DNA of 64,000 nt from positions 1-64,000 of the forward strand of contig CAJFQZ010000015.1 of the NCBI GenBank assembly GCA_904419285.1. The letters run 5' to 3'. Every line of letters begins with the position of its first letter. Position 1 is the first letter of the stretch. Both the position numbers and the translations under genes were made by a program. The notes under the pieces were generated by a model. That model saw only the letters and a program-made list of their open reading frames with translations, did no database searches and was not told the DNA's origin. Shown here one piece after another: positions 24,907 through 33,927 of this stretch. Origin of the DNA: Lachnospiraceae bacterium UBA1818. GTDB lineage: Bacteria; Bacillota; Clostridia; Lachnospirales; Lachnospiraceae.

Positions 24907-25847
24907 TGGAACGGTGAAAACAGAGTAAGATATAGGATTGCTAAAAGACTGGCTGCCGCTGCGGCAGTCAGTTTTTGTATGGTATAGGGAATCACGGACA
25001 GTCCTGTGCCCTCCAGCATGCACTGAGTCTGGGCAATCGAGCAGAGCCCTCCGAAGGATGTAAGGCCGAGGACTGCGGCAAAGCAGAGCCCCGGATCGCT
25101 GACCGTGCTGCGGATCAGGAGGATGCCGTTGGTGACTTCCAGCACCGGGGCTGCCGCCATAACAGCAGGGCTCTGTCCGGCGAGTTCCTTAAGAAGAGAC
25201 AGAAGTACAGAGAACAGGATGATATAGCCGCCCACTTTCACGATCGATTCGAAGCTGTTCATCATACAGGAATCCAGGACGGAAAAATTGAAACAAGTCT
25301 TTTTTTCTTTCAGGGCAGGAGAAGGATCCGGAAAAGCACGCCTGCCTTTCAGATAATATTTTCGGAAAGCAAAGCTGAGAAGGACCGGGGTGCCGATCAG
25401 AATGGACAGTCCCGGAAGCATCAGACTTTCATTGCCAAACGTTTTCCATACGATAAAATTAATGATAAATACCGGGCTTGTATTGTTGCAGAATGAGAGA
25501 AGATACCGAGCTTCGTCCTGAGAGATCCCGCCCGCCCGCAGCAGATCCGCCGTGACCTTCGCACCCATGGGATAGCCGCAGAGGAACCCTGAAAGAACTG
25601 CAAAAGTCCCGTTTTTTGAGACCCGGAAAATGCGTCGGAACACTCCTCCGAAAATCCCTGCGATCAGTGAAAGACCGCCGGAAGAAAGGAGGAGGCTTGT
25701 CGCGACGAGAAAGGGAAAAAGCGTCGGGAAGATAATCTGGAACCAAAGGAGCAGTCCTTCTTCCGCTCCGCTGAACACTGCTTTCGGGAAAAGGAGCATC
25801 GCCGCGAAGAGCGCGGTGACAAAGAGCCCTGCCGGAAAATGTTTCAT
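24903..25847 (-). CDS. ylbJ: Sporulation integral membrane protein YlbJ (nucleoside-recognition family)
   Basis: A 314-residue protein with about eight membrane helices and the Gate/nucleoside-recognition motifs GFLCGYPMGAKVTADLLRAG near residue 91, FCNNTSPVFIINFIV near 118 and LGLTSFGGLCSIAQTQCML near residue 263. YlbJ is required for heat-resistant spores in Bacillus, where it follows rsmD-coaD. Here it is convergent with that unit, and its stop overlaps the end of the coiled-coil gene by 4 bp. The plus-strand terminator at 24948-24977 lies inside its 3' coding end. Confidence 0.88.
   Translation of the reverse strand: MKHFPAGLFVTALFAAMLLFPKAVFSGAEEGLLLWFQIIFPTLFPFLVATSLLLSSGGLSLIAGIFGGVFRRIFRVSKNGTFAVLSGFLCGYPMGAKVTADLLRAGGISQDEARYLLSFCNNTSPVFIINFIVWKTFGNESLMLPGLSILIGTPVLLSFAFRKYYLKGRRAFPDPSPALKEKKTCFNFSVLDSCMMNSFESIVKVGGYIILFSVLLSLLKELAGQSPAVMAAAPVLEVTNGILLIRSTVSDPGLCFAAVLGLTSFGGLCSIAQTQCMLEGTGLSVIPYTIQKLTAAAAASLLAILYLTLFSPFH
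24948..24977 (+). terminator. Terminator of rsmD-coaD unit, inside ylbJ antisense
   Basis: The 12-bp stem ACTGGCTGCCGC/GCGGCAGTCAGT (one G-U) with a single-base loop is followed by TTTTT. It lies 42 bp after the coiled-coil gene stop and within the coding region of the convergent ylbJ. Confidence 0.85.
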
Positions 25848-25880
25848 TACCCTGCCTTCTGTCTGTGCATGGTTATTTCA

Positions 25881-25909
25881 GATATATGTAAGAAGAATGC
25901 TTTTTATGA
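25881..25909 (-). promoter_or_regulatory. Candidate sigma-E promoter of ylbJ
   Basis: On the minus strand TCATAAA (25909-25903) and CATATATC (25888-25881) are 14 bp apart, which resembles the mother-cell sigma-E pattern (ATATT-type -35, CATACAnT -10). ylbJ is sigma-E controlled in Bacillus. The match is imperfect. Confidence 0.35.
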
Positions 25910-25957
25910 GCTGTTCATATAGTAAAAGAAACAGGCAGAGAGAAGGAGAAGCTCTGG

Positions 25958-26791
25958 GTGAGGGGTAAAAAACACATTTTAAGACCGGGGTATTTTCTGA
26001 TCCTGTTCCTTCTTGTGCTGGGCTCAGGAATCTGGATCCCACGGCTGAAATATATGAGCGAGGCCGGCAGGCTGACGGAAGACATTCTGTTCACGGCAGA
26101 CTTCCGCAGACAGCCTGTCACTGAGGAACTCCTGAAGGAAATAAAGAATGTGGACCAGCCGGGAGAAATGCTTGGGATCTACTGGCTGGAGACGGATTTT
26201 GGGAGAACAGAGAAAGCATTTTCAAAGATGGACCGAAGCAGATGGACAGTGCGCCCGGGGTGGTCAGAATTTGCGGCGGCGTGCAGGGCAGTATGGGATG
26301 ACGCGGTCTATTTTCCAGTGGCAGAGGCAGCCAACAGGACAGATGCGAAAGTTACTTTTGAAGATTCCTGGATGTTCGGGAGAAGCTATAAAGGAGACCG
26401 GGGACATGAAGGGACAGATATCATGGCCTCGGTCAATGAGCGGGGACTTTACCCCGTGGTCAGCATGACGGACGGAACAGTCAGGAGCAAGGGCTGGCTG
26501 GAACTCGGGGGCTGGCGTCTGGGCATAGAGACAGAGCAGGGAGCCTATTTCTATTATGCCCATCTTGACTCCTATGCGCAGATCGAAGAGGGGGATGCGG
26601 TGAAGGCCGGCGATCTTCTCGGCTATATGGGAGATACCGGCTACAGTACCGTCGAGGGTACCACAGGAAACTTTCCGGTGCACCTGCACCTGGGGATCTA
26701 CCTCTATCCCGGCGGCCGGGAGATCAGTGTAGATCCCTATGGAGTACTGAAATATGTGGAGGACAGGAGAATCAGCTGCATTTTCCGGTAG
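25958..26791 (+). CDS. M23 family metallopeptidase, membrane-anchored
   Basis: A 277-residue LytM-type peptidase. One N-terminal hydrophobic helix (about residues 10-28) places the catalytic domain outside the membrane. Zinc-ligand motifs are HEGTD near residue 151 and HLHLG near residue 244, with YYAHLDSYAQIEEGDAVKAG between them. Such enzymes cut peptidoglycan stem-peptide cross-links; several clostridial relatives act in sporulation. GTG 25958 has AGAAGGAGA upstream. It is divergent from ylbJ. Confidence 0.88.
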   Translation: MRGKKHILRPGYFLILFLLVLGSGIWIPRLKYMSEAGRLTEDILFTADFRRQPVTEELLKEIKNVDQPGEMLGIYWLETDFGRTEKAFSKMDRSRWTVRPGWSEFAAACRAVWDDAVYFPVAEAANRTDAKVTFEDSWMFGRSYKGDRGHEGTDIMASVNERGLYPVVSMTDGTVRSKGWLELGGWRLGIETEQGAYFYYAHLDSYAQIEEGDAVKAGDLLGYMGDTGYSTVEGTTGNFPVHLHLGIYLYPGGREISVDPYGVLKYVEDRRISCIFR

Positions 26792-26845
26792 GGGGTTTTA
26801 TGCACCCTGAAATCATGTTATACTGTCCTTTATGGAGGAAATGAG

Positions 26846-28234
26846 ATGAATTTACCGATAGCATTTGAAGAGGAAATGAAGGCCCTTCTCGGGCCGGAGG
26901 AATATGAAGAATACCTGAAATGCTTTGATGAGCCGAGGCATTACGGACTGCGCGTGAACACGGCGAAGATCTCTGTGGAAGACTTCCTGAAGATCGCCCC
27001 CTGGCCGCTGGAGAGGGTGCCATGGATCCGGAATGGATTCTATTATGACGGGGAGAGTGTTCAGCCGGCAAAGCATCCCTATTATTTTGCCGGCCTTTAT
27101 TATCTGCAGGAGCCCAGCGCAATGACGCCTGCGGACCGCCTTCCGGTGGAGCCGGGAGACAGGGTGCTGGATGTATGTGCAGCTCCGGGAGGGAAAGCGA
27201 CGGAACTGGGAGCAAAATTAAACGGAACGGGAGTGCTGGCGGCAAATGACCTGAGCAGCTCGAGGGCAAAAGGACTTTTAAAGAACCTGGAGCTCTTCGG
27301 GATCGGCAATGCGCTTGTCCTGAGCGAAGAGCCGGGAAAACTGGTACCGTATTTCAGAGAATATTTTGACAAGATCCTGATCGATGCCCCGTGTTCCGGG
27401 GAAGGCATGTTCCGGAAGGACAGAAAGATGGTGCGCGCCTGGGAGGAGCACGGTCCGGAGTATTTCTCGAAGATACAGCGGAGCATCGTCACTCAGGCCG
27501 CGGAGATGCTCCGTCCCGGCGGCATGATGCTCTATTCTACCTGTACTTTTTCTCCGCTGGAGAATGAGCAGACCATAGAATATCTCCTGCAGCAGTATCC
27601 GGAGTTCAAGATCTGTGAGATGGAGGGATACGAGGGATTCGCCCAGGGGATCCCGGAAGCATCAGAGAGCGGAGATGAGGCGCTGCGCAGGACAGTGCGG
27701 ATCTTCCCCCACCGGATGAAGGGGGAAGGGCATTTTCTCGCACTGCTCAGAAAGGGAGAGGCGGGCAGCCAACCGTGTTCTCCGGCTTTAAAAGCAAAGG
27801 GTATCAAACTCCCCGCGGAGCTGGAGGAATTTCTCAGAGACGTAGACCGGGACATGGAACCGTCCAGGATCGATCTCCGGGGAGGAAGAGTGTACTATAT
27901 GCCGGAGGATCTCCCGTCTCTGAAAGGAATCCGCTTCCTGCGGACAGGGCTGCTGCTGGGAGAATTGAAGAAGAACCGTTTTGAACCCAGCCAGGCCTTT
28001 GCCATGAACCTGAAAAAAGAGGAGTACCGCCGTACGCTGGATCTTCCCGCGGAGGATCCCCGGGTGGTCCGGTATTTAAAGGGAGAGACACTGGATGTGG
28101 AGGACCTTGTATCCAGCCGGGAAAAAGGGTGGTATCTGGTCTGTGTGGACGGTTATCCGCTTGGGTTTGGCAAGCTGGTAAACCAGACTCTGAAGAATAA
28201 GTATCTCCCGGGATGGCGGTGGCAGTCACAATGA
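26846..28234 (+). CDS. RsmF-type 16S rRNA m5C methyltransferase (NOL1/NOP2/Sun family)
   Basis: A 462-residue SAM-dependent RNA cytosine-5 methyltransferase. The SAM motif is VLDVCAAPGGKATEL near residue 108. The two catalytic cysteines are in DAPCSGEGMFRKD near residue 184 and YSTCTFSPLENEQ near residue 232. A C-terminal PUA-like region (about 310-460) is typical of RsmF/YebU. TGGAGG lies seven bases upstream of the ATG. Its TGA overlaps the next ATG (ATGA). The exact rRNA target is inferred. Confidence 0.88.
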   Translation: MNLPIAFEEEMKALLGPEEYEEYLKCFDEPRHYGLRVNTAKISVEDFLKIAPWPLERVPWIRNGFYYDGESVQPAKHPYYFAGLYYLQEPSAMTPADRLPVEPGDRVLDVCAAPGGKATELGAKLNGTGVLAANDLSSSRAKGLLKNLELFGIGNALVLSEEPGKLVPYFREYFDKILIDAPCSGEGMFRKDRKMVRAWEEHGPEYFSKIQRSIVTQAAEMLRPGGMMLYSTCTFSPLENEQTIEYLLQQYPEFKICEMEGYEGFAQGIPEASESGDEALRRTVRIFPHRMKGEGHFLALLRKGEAGSQPCSPALKAKGIKLPAELEEFLRDVDRDMEPSRIDLRGGRVYYMPEDLPSLKGIRFLRTGLLLGELKKNRFEPSQAFAMNLKKEEYRRTLDLPAEDPRVVRYLKGETLDVEDLVSSREKGWYLVCVDGYPLGFGKLVNQTLKNKYLPGWRWQSQ

Positions 28235-28938
28235 AGATCAGGCTGGATAAATACCTTGCCGATATGGGATGCGGCACAAGGAGTCAGGTGAAGCGCGGGA
28301 TCACAAAGGGCAGCGCTGAGGTCAACGGCGTCAAAGTGACCAAGCCGGAGGAGAAGATCGACACAGAGAGGGATACTGTTCTTTTTAACGGCATGACAGT
28401 TGGGTATGCAGAATTCGAGTACTACATGCTGAACAAGCCGGCAGGAGTCGTGTCGGCGACAGAGGACAGACGAGAGAGGACTGTCCTGGACCTGATCGGG
28501 GAGAAGCGGAGGAAGGATCTTTTTCCTGTGGGGCGCCTGGACAAGGACACAGAAGGACTCCTTCTCATTACCAACGACGGCGAACTGGCTCACAGGCTCC
28601 TGTCCCCGAAAAAGCACGTGGATAAGACGTATTATGCCAGGGTGGCGGGAAGGATCACAGAGGAGCATAAGAAGATCTTTGCCGCCGGAGTGGATATCGG
28701 CGATGAGAAGCCGGCTCTCCCCGCTGAACTTCGGATCCTTTCTTCCGAAGAGATATCAGAAGTTGAACTTACGATCCACGAGGGCAGATTCCATCAGGTG
28801 AAACGGATGTTCCACGCCGTGGGCGGGGAAGTCCTGTATCTGAAGCGTACGAGCATGGGAAGTCTCAGGCTGGACGAATGTCTGGAACCGGGACAGTACA
28901 GAAGACTGACGGAGGATGAGATCAGAGCGTTATGTTAA
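28231..28938 (+). CDS. rsuA: RsuA-type pseudouridine synthase
   Basis: A 235-residue pseudouridine synthase with an N-terminal S4 domain (about residues 1-55, MKIRLDKYLADMG) and the catalytic motif GRLDKDTEG near residue 98 containing the nucleophilic Asp. GRFHQVKRMF near residue 187 is the family KRM region. ATG 28231 overlaps the rsmF stop as ATGA and is preferred over an in-frame ATG at 28213 lacking a site. The target is probably 16S rRNA U516 by family; relatives RluB/E/F cannot be fully excluded. Confidence 0.88.
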   Translation: MKIRLDKYLADMGCGTRSQVKRGITKGSAEVNGVKVTKPEEKIDTERDTVLFNGMTVGYAEFEYYMLNKPAGVVSATEDRRERTVLDLIGEKRRKDLFPVGRLDKDTEGLLLITNDGELAHRLLSPKKHVDKTYYARVAGRITEEHKKIFAAGVDIGDEKPALPAELRILSSEEISEVELTIHEGRFHQVKRMFHAVGGEVLYLKRTSMGSLRLDECLEPGQYRRLTEDEIRALC

Positions 28939-29606
28939 AAGGGAAAAAAGCAGTGATATTTGATATGGACGGATCTCTCGTGGATTCTATGTGGATCTGG
29001 CCGGAGGTGGACCGTATTTACATGGACAAGTATGGTCTGACGCAGCCGGCAGATTTCCACAAGGCTATTGAGGGAAAAAGCTATACCGAGACAGCCCAGT
29101 ATTTTGTTGACACGTTCGAGACGCTGCACAGAACAGTGGAGCAAGTGAAGGCGGAATGGAAAGAGATGACCATGGAGCTGTACAGCACGAAGGTCTTTCC
29201 GAAGCCGGGGGCTGTGGAGTTCCTGGACGAGATGAAGCGGCACGGGATCCTGCTGGGAATCGCAACCAGCAATGACCGTACACTGGCGGAAGCGGCGCTT
29301 CGGGCGCGTGGAATGATGCAGTATTTTGATTCTGTCCGCACCTCCTGCGAGGTGGCGGCGGGAAAACCGGCGCCTGATGTCTATCTGAAAGTGGCTGAGG
29401 ACCTGCAGGTGAAGCCGCAGGAGTGCCTCGTGTTTGAGGACGTGCCGAACGGGATCCTGGCGGGAAAGAATGCGGGAATGGAAGTATGTGCTGTGGATGA
29501 TGTGTTTTCCAGGCCGGACGAGGCAGAGAAGAAGCGCCTGGCGGATTATTTCATCCATGATTATTTTGAGATCAGAGACAATACTTATGAAAGATGCAGG
29601 AGGTAG
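28932..29606 (+). CDS. HAD family hydrolase (beta-phosphoglucomutase-like)
   Basis: A 224-residue HAD phosphatase. Motif I is FDMDGSLVDS near residue 10, motif II includes GIATSNDRT near residue 109, the conserved Lys is in AGKPAPDVYL near residue 144, and motif IV is VFEDVPNGILAGKNAGM near residue 166. The helical cap between motifs I and II makes it subclass I. Substrate is unknown; sugar phosphates are typical for these. It overlaps the rsuA end by 7 bp. Confidence 0.85.
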   Translation: MLKGKKAVIFDMDGSLVDSMWIWPEVDRIYMDKYGLTQPADFHKAIEGKSYTETAQYFVDTFETLHRTVEQVKAEWKEMTMELYSTKVFPKPGAVEFLDEMKRHGILLGIATSNDRTLAEAALRARGMMQYFDSVRTSCEVAAGKPAPDVYLKVAEDLQVKPQECLVFEDVPNGILAGKNAGMEVCAVDDVFSRPDEAEKKRLADYFIHDYFEIRDNTYERCRR

Positions 29607-29607
29607 A

Positions 29608-31521
29608 ATGGAACAGAAGTTTTTGCCGGTCAGCAGGAAGGATATGGAAGCGCGGGGCTGGGATCAGGTGGATTTTGTCTATGTGACGGGAGATGCCTAT
29701 GTGGACCACCCGTCGTTCGGGCACGCGATCATAAGCCGGGTCCTGGAAGCTAAGGGATACCGGGTGGGAATCATTTCCCAGCCCGACTGGAAAGATCCTG
29801 ACAGTGTCAGTGTGTTCGGGGAGCCGAGACTGGCGTTTCTCGTCTCGTCAGGGAATATGGATTCCATGGTGAACCATTACTCTGTCTCGAAAAAGAGGAG
29901 GAAGACGGATGCCTACACTCCCGGAGGCGTGATGGGCAGGCGTCCGGACCGCGCATGCGTTGTGTACGGGAACCTGATCCGCCGGACTTATAAGAAGACA
30001 CCGGTCATCCTGGGAGGGATTGAGGCCAGCTTAAGGCGTCTCGCCCATTATGATTACTGGTCGGACCAGGTCAAACGGTCCGTTCTTCTGGATTCCGGGG
30101 CGGATCTCATCTCCTACGGGATGGGAGAGCGCTCCATTGTCGAGATCGCGGAGGCGCTGGAAGCGGGGATACCGGTGGAGGAGATCACTTATATTGACGG
30201 GACGGCAGTGAAGATGAAGTCTCTTGAGGGCGTCTATGACGTGGAACTGCTGCCGTCATTTGAAGAGGTCGGACGGGATAAGAGAAAATATGCGGAGAGC
30301 TTCTACACTCAGTATCTGAATACAGACGCATTCAACGGGAAGCGGCTGGCGGAGCCTTATTCCGAACATCTGTATGTAGTCCAGAATCCTCCGGCAAAGC
30401 CTCTGAGCCAGATGGAGATGGACGATATCTATGATCTGCCCTATATGCGGACATACCATCCGTCCTATGAGGAAGCGGGCGGCGTGCCGGCGATCTCTGA
30501 GATCCGGTTCAGCCTGACCAGCAGCCGCGGCTGTTTCGGCGGATGCAGCTTCTGTGCACTGACCTTCCATCAGGGCAGGATTGTACAAGTGCGGAGCCAT
30601 GAGTCTCTCTTAAAAGAGGCGGAGCAGATCACGCAGGAGAAAGATTTCAAGGGATATATCCACGACGTGGGCGGACCGACGGCAAACTTCCGCCATCCGT
30701 CCTGCAAAAAGCAGCTGAAATCCGGAGTGTGCAGGAACAGACAGTGCCTTTTCCCGGAGCCGTGCAGGAATCTGGACGCGGATCACAGCGACTATGTGAG
30801 CCTTTTAAAGAAGCTCAGGGAAGTGCCGGGCGTGAAGAAGGTATTTATCCGCTCCGGGATCCGGTTCGACTATCTTCTCGCTGACAGGAAGCAGGAATTC
30901 CTCCGGGAACTGTGCGAGTACCACGTCAGCGGGCAGCTCAAAGTTGCGCCGGAGCACGTGAGTGCGCCGGTGCTCTCCCTCATGGGAAAGCCGGAGCACA
31001 GAGTGTATGAAGAGTTTACCCGGCGGTTTATAAGGATGAATGAGAAGCTTGGGAAAAAGCAGTATCTCGTCCCTTATCTGATGTCCTCCCATCCGGGGTC
31101 CGGGCTGAAGGAGGCAGTGGAGCTGGCGGAGTACTGCCGGGATCTGGGCTATATGCCGGAACAGGTCCAGGACTTTTATCCGACGCCGTCCACCCTCTCC
31201 ACCTGCATGTACTATACCGGACTTGACCCGCGGACCATGGAGCCGGTCTATGTGCCGAAGAACCCCCATGAGAAGGCCATGCAGAGAGCTCTGATCCAGT
31301 ACAGGAATCCGAAGCTCTATGATCTGGTGCTGGAAGCTCTCCAGAAGGCGGGAAGGATGGATCTGGTCGGCTATGGGCCGAAGTGCCTGATCCGCCCGAA
31401 GGGGAAACAGCAGCAGACAGAGCCACGCGGGAAAAGCGGACCGCAGAAGAGACAGGGACGCGGGAACGCGCCGCAGGGGAAAAAGAAGAAAACGATACGG
31501 AATATTCATAAAAAGAAGTGA
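29608..31521 (+). CDS. YgiQ family radical SAM protein
   Basis: A 637-residue YgiQ-family protein. The radical SAM cluster motif RGCFGGCSFC (CxxxCxxC) is near residue 310, preceded by a B12-like N-terminal region and YGNLIRRTYKKTPVILGG. The C-terminal tail after about residue 590 is strongly basic and rich in Gln, Gly and Lys. ATG 29608 is chosen because AGGAGGTAG lies just upstream; the frame stays open further upstream only inside the HAD gene. Family function is unsettled. Confidence 0.88.
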   Translation: MEQKFLPVSRKDMEARGWDQVDFVYVTGDAYVDHPSFGHAIISRVLEAKGYRVGIISQPDWKDPDSVSVFGEPRLAFLVSSGNMDSMVNHYSVSKKRRKTDAYTPGGVMGRRPDRACVVYGNLIRRTYKKTPVILGGIEASLRRLAHYDYWSDQVKRSVLLDSGADLISYGMGERSIVEIAEALEAGIPVEEITYIDGTAVKMKSLEGVYDVELLPSFEEVGRDKRKYAESFYTQYLNTDAFNGKRLAEPYSEHLYVVQNPPAKPLSQMEMDDIYDLPYMRTYHPSYEEAGGVPAISEIRFSLTSSRGCFGGCSFCALTFHQGRIVQVRSHESLLKEAEQITQEKDFKGYIHDVGGPTANFRHPSCKKQLKSGVCRNRQCLFPEPCRNLDADHSDYVSLLKKLREVPGVKKVFIRSGIRFDYLLADRKQEFLRELCEYHVSGQLKVAPEHVSAPVLSLMGKPEHRVYEEFTRRFIRMNEKLGKKQYLVPYLMSSHPGSGLKEAVELAEYCRDLGYMPEQVQDFYPTPSTLSTCMYYTGLDPRTMEPVYVPKNPHEKAMQRALIQYRNPKLYDLVLEALQKAGRMDLVGYGPKCLIRPKGKQQQTEPRGKSGPQKRQGRGNAPQGKKKKTIRNIHKKK

Positions 31522-31531
31522 GGACATGCGT

Positions 31532-32290
31532 ATGAAGATTGCAGTCGTGACAGGGGCTTCCTCGGGGATGGGAAGAGAGTTTGTCCGTCAGCTCGGATAT
31601 TTCTACCGTTCTCTGGATGAGATCTGGGTGATCGCAAGAAGGCGGGAACGCTTAGAAGAGCTCAGAGAGCTGAGCCGGATCCCGATCCGCATCTTTGAGG
31701 GAAATCTGATAAAAAAGCAGGTGTACAGGGAACTCTCCTGTGCGCTCGAGGAGGAACAGCCGGATATCCGCATGCTCGTAAATGCCGCGGGATTCGGAAA
31801 ATCCGGGAGTGTGGAGGCGATTGCTTCAGTGGACTTCCGTGCGCAGACGGACATGGTGGATCTGAACTGCCGTGCTCTGACCAGGATGACGCTGTTCTGT
31901 CTGCCCTATCTGGGACGGGGAAGCCGTATCATCAATCTGGCGTCTGCGGCGGCGTTCTGTCCGCAGCCGGGCTTTGCAGTGTACGCCGCCACAAAATCTT
32001 ATGTGCTCAGCTTTTCGAGGGCTCTGGGAGCAGAGCTGCGGCGGAGAGGCGTCTATGTGACAGCGGTCTGTCCGGGACCGGTAGATACAGAATTCTTCAA
32101 TATCAGCGGTGCGCTCACGAATCCGCTGAAAAAGCTGACAATGGCGAAAGCGGAGGACGTGGTGCACAGAGCGCTGAAGGACAGCCGCGCGGGCCGGGAG
32201 ATGTCTGTTTATGGAATTGCCATGCGCGCGGCCTTTCTCGGGACCAGGCTGGTGCCACATGGACTGATCATGAAACTGATGAGGCCGTGA
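31532..32290 (+). CDS. Short-chain dehydrogenase/reductase
   Basis: A 252-residue SDR. The nucleotide-binding motif TGASSGMGRE is near residue 8, NAAGFG near residue 86 corresponds to NNAG, and the catalytic pair appears as YAATK near residue 150 with an upstream Ser in NLASAAAF. PGPVDTEFF near residue 180 is also typical. ATG 31532 (MKIAVVTG) is preferred over ATG 31526 since GTGAGG is eight bases upstream of it. The substrate cannot be predicted. Confidence 0.85.
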   Translation: MKIAVVTGASSGMGREFVRQLGYFYRSLDEIWVIARRRERLEELRELSRIPIRIFEGNLIKKQVYRELSCALEEEQPDIRMLVNAAGFGKSGSVEAIASVDFRAQTDMVDLNCRALTRMTLFCLPYLGRGSRIINLASAAAFCPQPGFAVYAATKSYVLSFSRALGAELRRRGVYVTAVCPGPVDTEFFNISGALTNPLKKLTMAKAEDVVHRALKDSRAGREMSVYGIAMRAAFLGTRLVPHGLIMKLMRP

Positions 32291-32348
32291 CATAAGGCGC
32301 ATGGCCGTGAAGGCGAAGATATGAAAACCAACAGAGGATAAAGACAGA

Positions 32349-32927
32349 ATGAAAAAAATAGAAAAAGGGGTTCCAGGTTATCTGGATTATAAGAAGAAGA
32401 TCGAGATCATAAGAACGGTCATTTATTTCGGGATTGTGGCCGCTATCTTTTTTCTCGGATATTTTCAGACGCATACGCGGCTGAATCTGCTGACAGTCAT
32501 AGCAGTGCTTGGCTGCCTTCCGGCATCCAAAGCACTGGTCGGCGTGATCGCGAGGATGCCGTATAAGTCTGTTGACAGGGGGCTGGCGGCGGATGTTGCA
32601 TCCAAGACTACGCATCTGACTGTCTGCTATGATATGGTGATCACGAGCACGGAGAAGATCATGCCCGTTGACTGCATCGTGATATCCGGACACAATGTAT
32701 TCGGATATACACATTCGGAGAAAGTGGACACGGAGGAACTGTCAAAGCATATCAAGAAAATTCTTGAGGACAACCGTTTTACAGGGCTGACGGTGAAAGT
32801 GCTGAACAAGTATAAGGCATTTATCGCCCGCGCTGAAGGACTTGATCATATCGCAGCGGTGGAGCGGGAGGATTCGAAGGAACGGGAAGAAGCCATCCGG
32901 GGCATTATTCTCAATATCTCACTATAG
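32349..32927 (+). CDS. Conserved hypothetical membrane protein, 192 aa
   Basis: I do not recognise a named family. Two hydrophobic segments at about residues 22-40 and 46-66 form a probable membrane hairpin. The remaining 120 residues are a soluble alpha/beta domain with CYDMVITSTEKIMPVDCIVISG, here around residues 93-114, and a charged C-terminus. It lies in a run of RNA modification and recombination genes (SDR before, rluA after, 15 bp away), so it is probably co-transcribed. The start ATG 32349 follows AGAGGATAAAGACAG, a fair but distant site. Confidence 0.65.
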   Translation: MKKIEKGVPGYLDYKKKIEIIRTVIYFGIVAAIFFLGYFQTHTRLNLLTVIAVLGCLPASKALVGVIARMPYKSVDRGLAADVASKTTHLTVCYDMVITSTEKIMPVDCIVISGHNVFGYTHSEKVDTEELSKHIKKILEDNRFTGLTVKVLNKYKAFIARAEGLDHIAAVEREDSKEREEAIRGIILNISL

Positions 32928-32942
32928 GACAGGGAGTTTTAC

Positions 32943-33926
32943 ATGAAAGAGATCAGGATCGGAGAAAATGAGTCAGGACAGCGCCTGGACAAATTTCTCC
33001 TGAAATATATGAGCCGTGCACCGAAGAGTTTTATCTACAAGATGCTCCGGAAGAAAAATATCACGCTGAACGGGAAGAAAGCACAGGGAAATGAGCAGCT
33101 CAGGCAGGGAGATGCGGTCAAGCTCTTCCTCTCTGACGATACGATAGGAAAGTTTTCGGAAACCCGCACCGCAGGGTACGCGGAGACAGAACTGGACATA
33201 TTATATGAGGATAAGCATACAATCTTTATAAACAAGCCGGCAGGAATGCTCTCCCAGAAGGCGGCTGCGGAGGACGTGTCGCTTGTGGAGCATCTGATCG
33301 CCTACCTTCTGAAGACCGGTCAGATCAGTGAGGAGGCGCTTGCCACTTTCCGGCCGTCCGTGTGCAACCGGCTGGACCGGAATACCAGCGGTATCGTGGC
33401 TGCGGGAAAGTCACTGGCAGCTCTGCAGCAGCTGAGCGCCATGTTCCGTGAGAGGAGCCTGAAGAAGTACTACCTCTGCCTCGTGCACGGAAGAGTGACT
33501 GAGGCGCGCAGGATCAGCGGCTTCCTTTCAAAGGATGAACGGACAAACCGTGTCCGGGTGCAGAGAGCAGGTGAGAGAAGATCTCCGCAGAAAGAGGAAG
33601 CCCGCATCGAGACAGAATACCGTCCACTCCGGAGCGGAGACGGCGTCACTCTGCTGGAAGTCCATCTGATCACCGGAAAGACCCACCAGATCCGTGCTCA
33701 TCTTGCAGCGGAAGGGCATCCGATCATCGGGGACTACAAGTACGGAATGCGGAGCGTCAACGACAGCTTTAAGAGGGAGTACGGACTTTCTACCCAGCTT
33801 CTTCACTCCTGCCGGCTTTGTTTTCCTGAATGCACCGGCGCCCTTTCAGAACTTTCGGGCAGGGAGATCACAGCCCCGGTCCCGGATCTGTTCCGCAGAA
33901 TCTGCAGGGAGAAGGGAGTGATGTGA
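32943..33926 (+). CDS. RluA family (RluC/RluD-type) pseudouridine synthase
   Basis: A 327-residue pseudouridine synthase. An N-terminal S4 domain (about residues 1-65, RLDKFLLKYMSRAPKSF) is followed by the catalytic core with NRLDRNTSG near residue 143 (catalytic Asp) and the family motif GKTHQIRAHLAAEGHPIIGD near residue 244. INKPAGMLSQ near residue 95 is also conserved. Targets are usually several 23S rRNA uridines, but the position is not determinable here. recU starts one base after the stop. Confidence 0.88.
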   Translation: MKEIRIGENESGQRLDKFLLKYMSRAPKSFIYKMLRKKNITLNGKKAQGNEQLRQGDAVKLFLSDDTIGKFSETRTAGYAETELDILYEDKHTIFINKPAGMLSQKAAAEDVSLVEHLIAYLLKTGQISEEALATFRPSVCNRLDRNTSGIVAAGKSLAALQQLSAMFRERSLKKYYLCLVHGRVTEARRISGFLSKDERTNRVRVQRAGERRSPQKEEARIETEYRPLRSGDGVTLLEVHLITGKTHQIRAHLAAEGHPIIGDYKYGMRSVNDSFKREYGLSTQLLHSCRLCFPECTGALSELSGREITAPVPDLFRRICREKGVM

Positions 33927-33927
33927 G

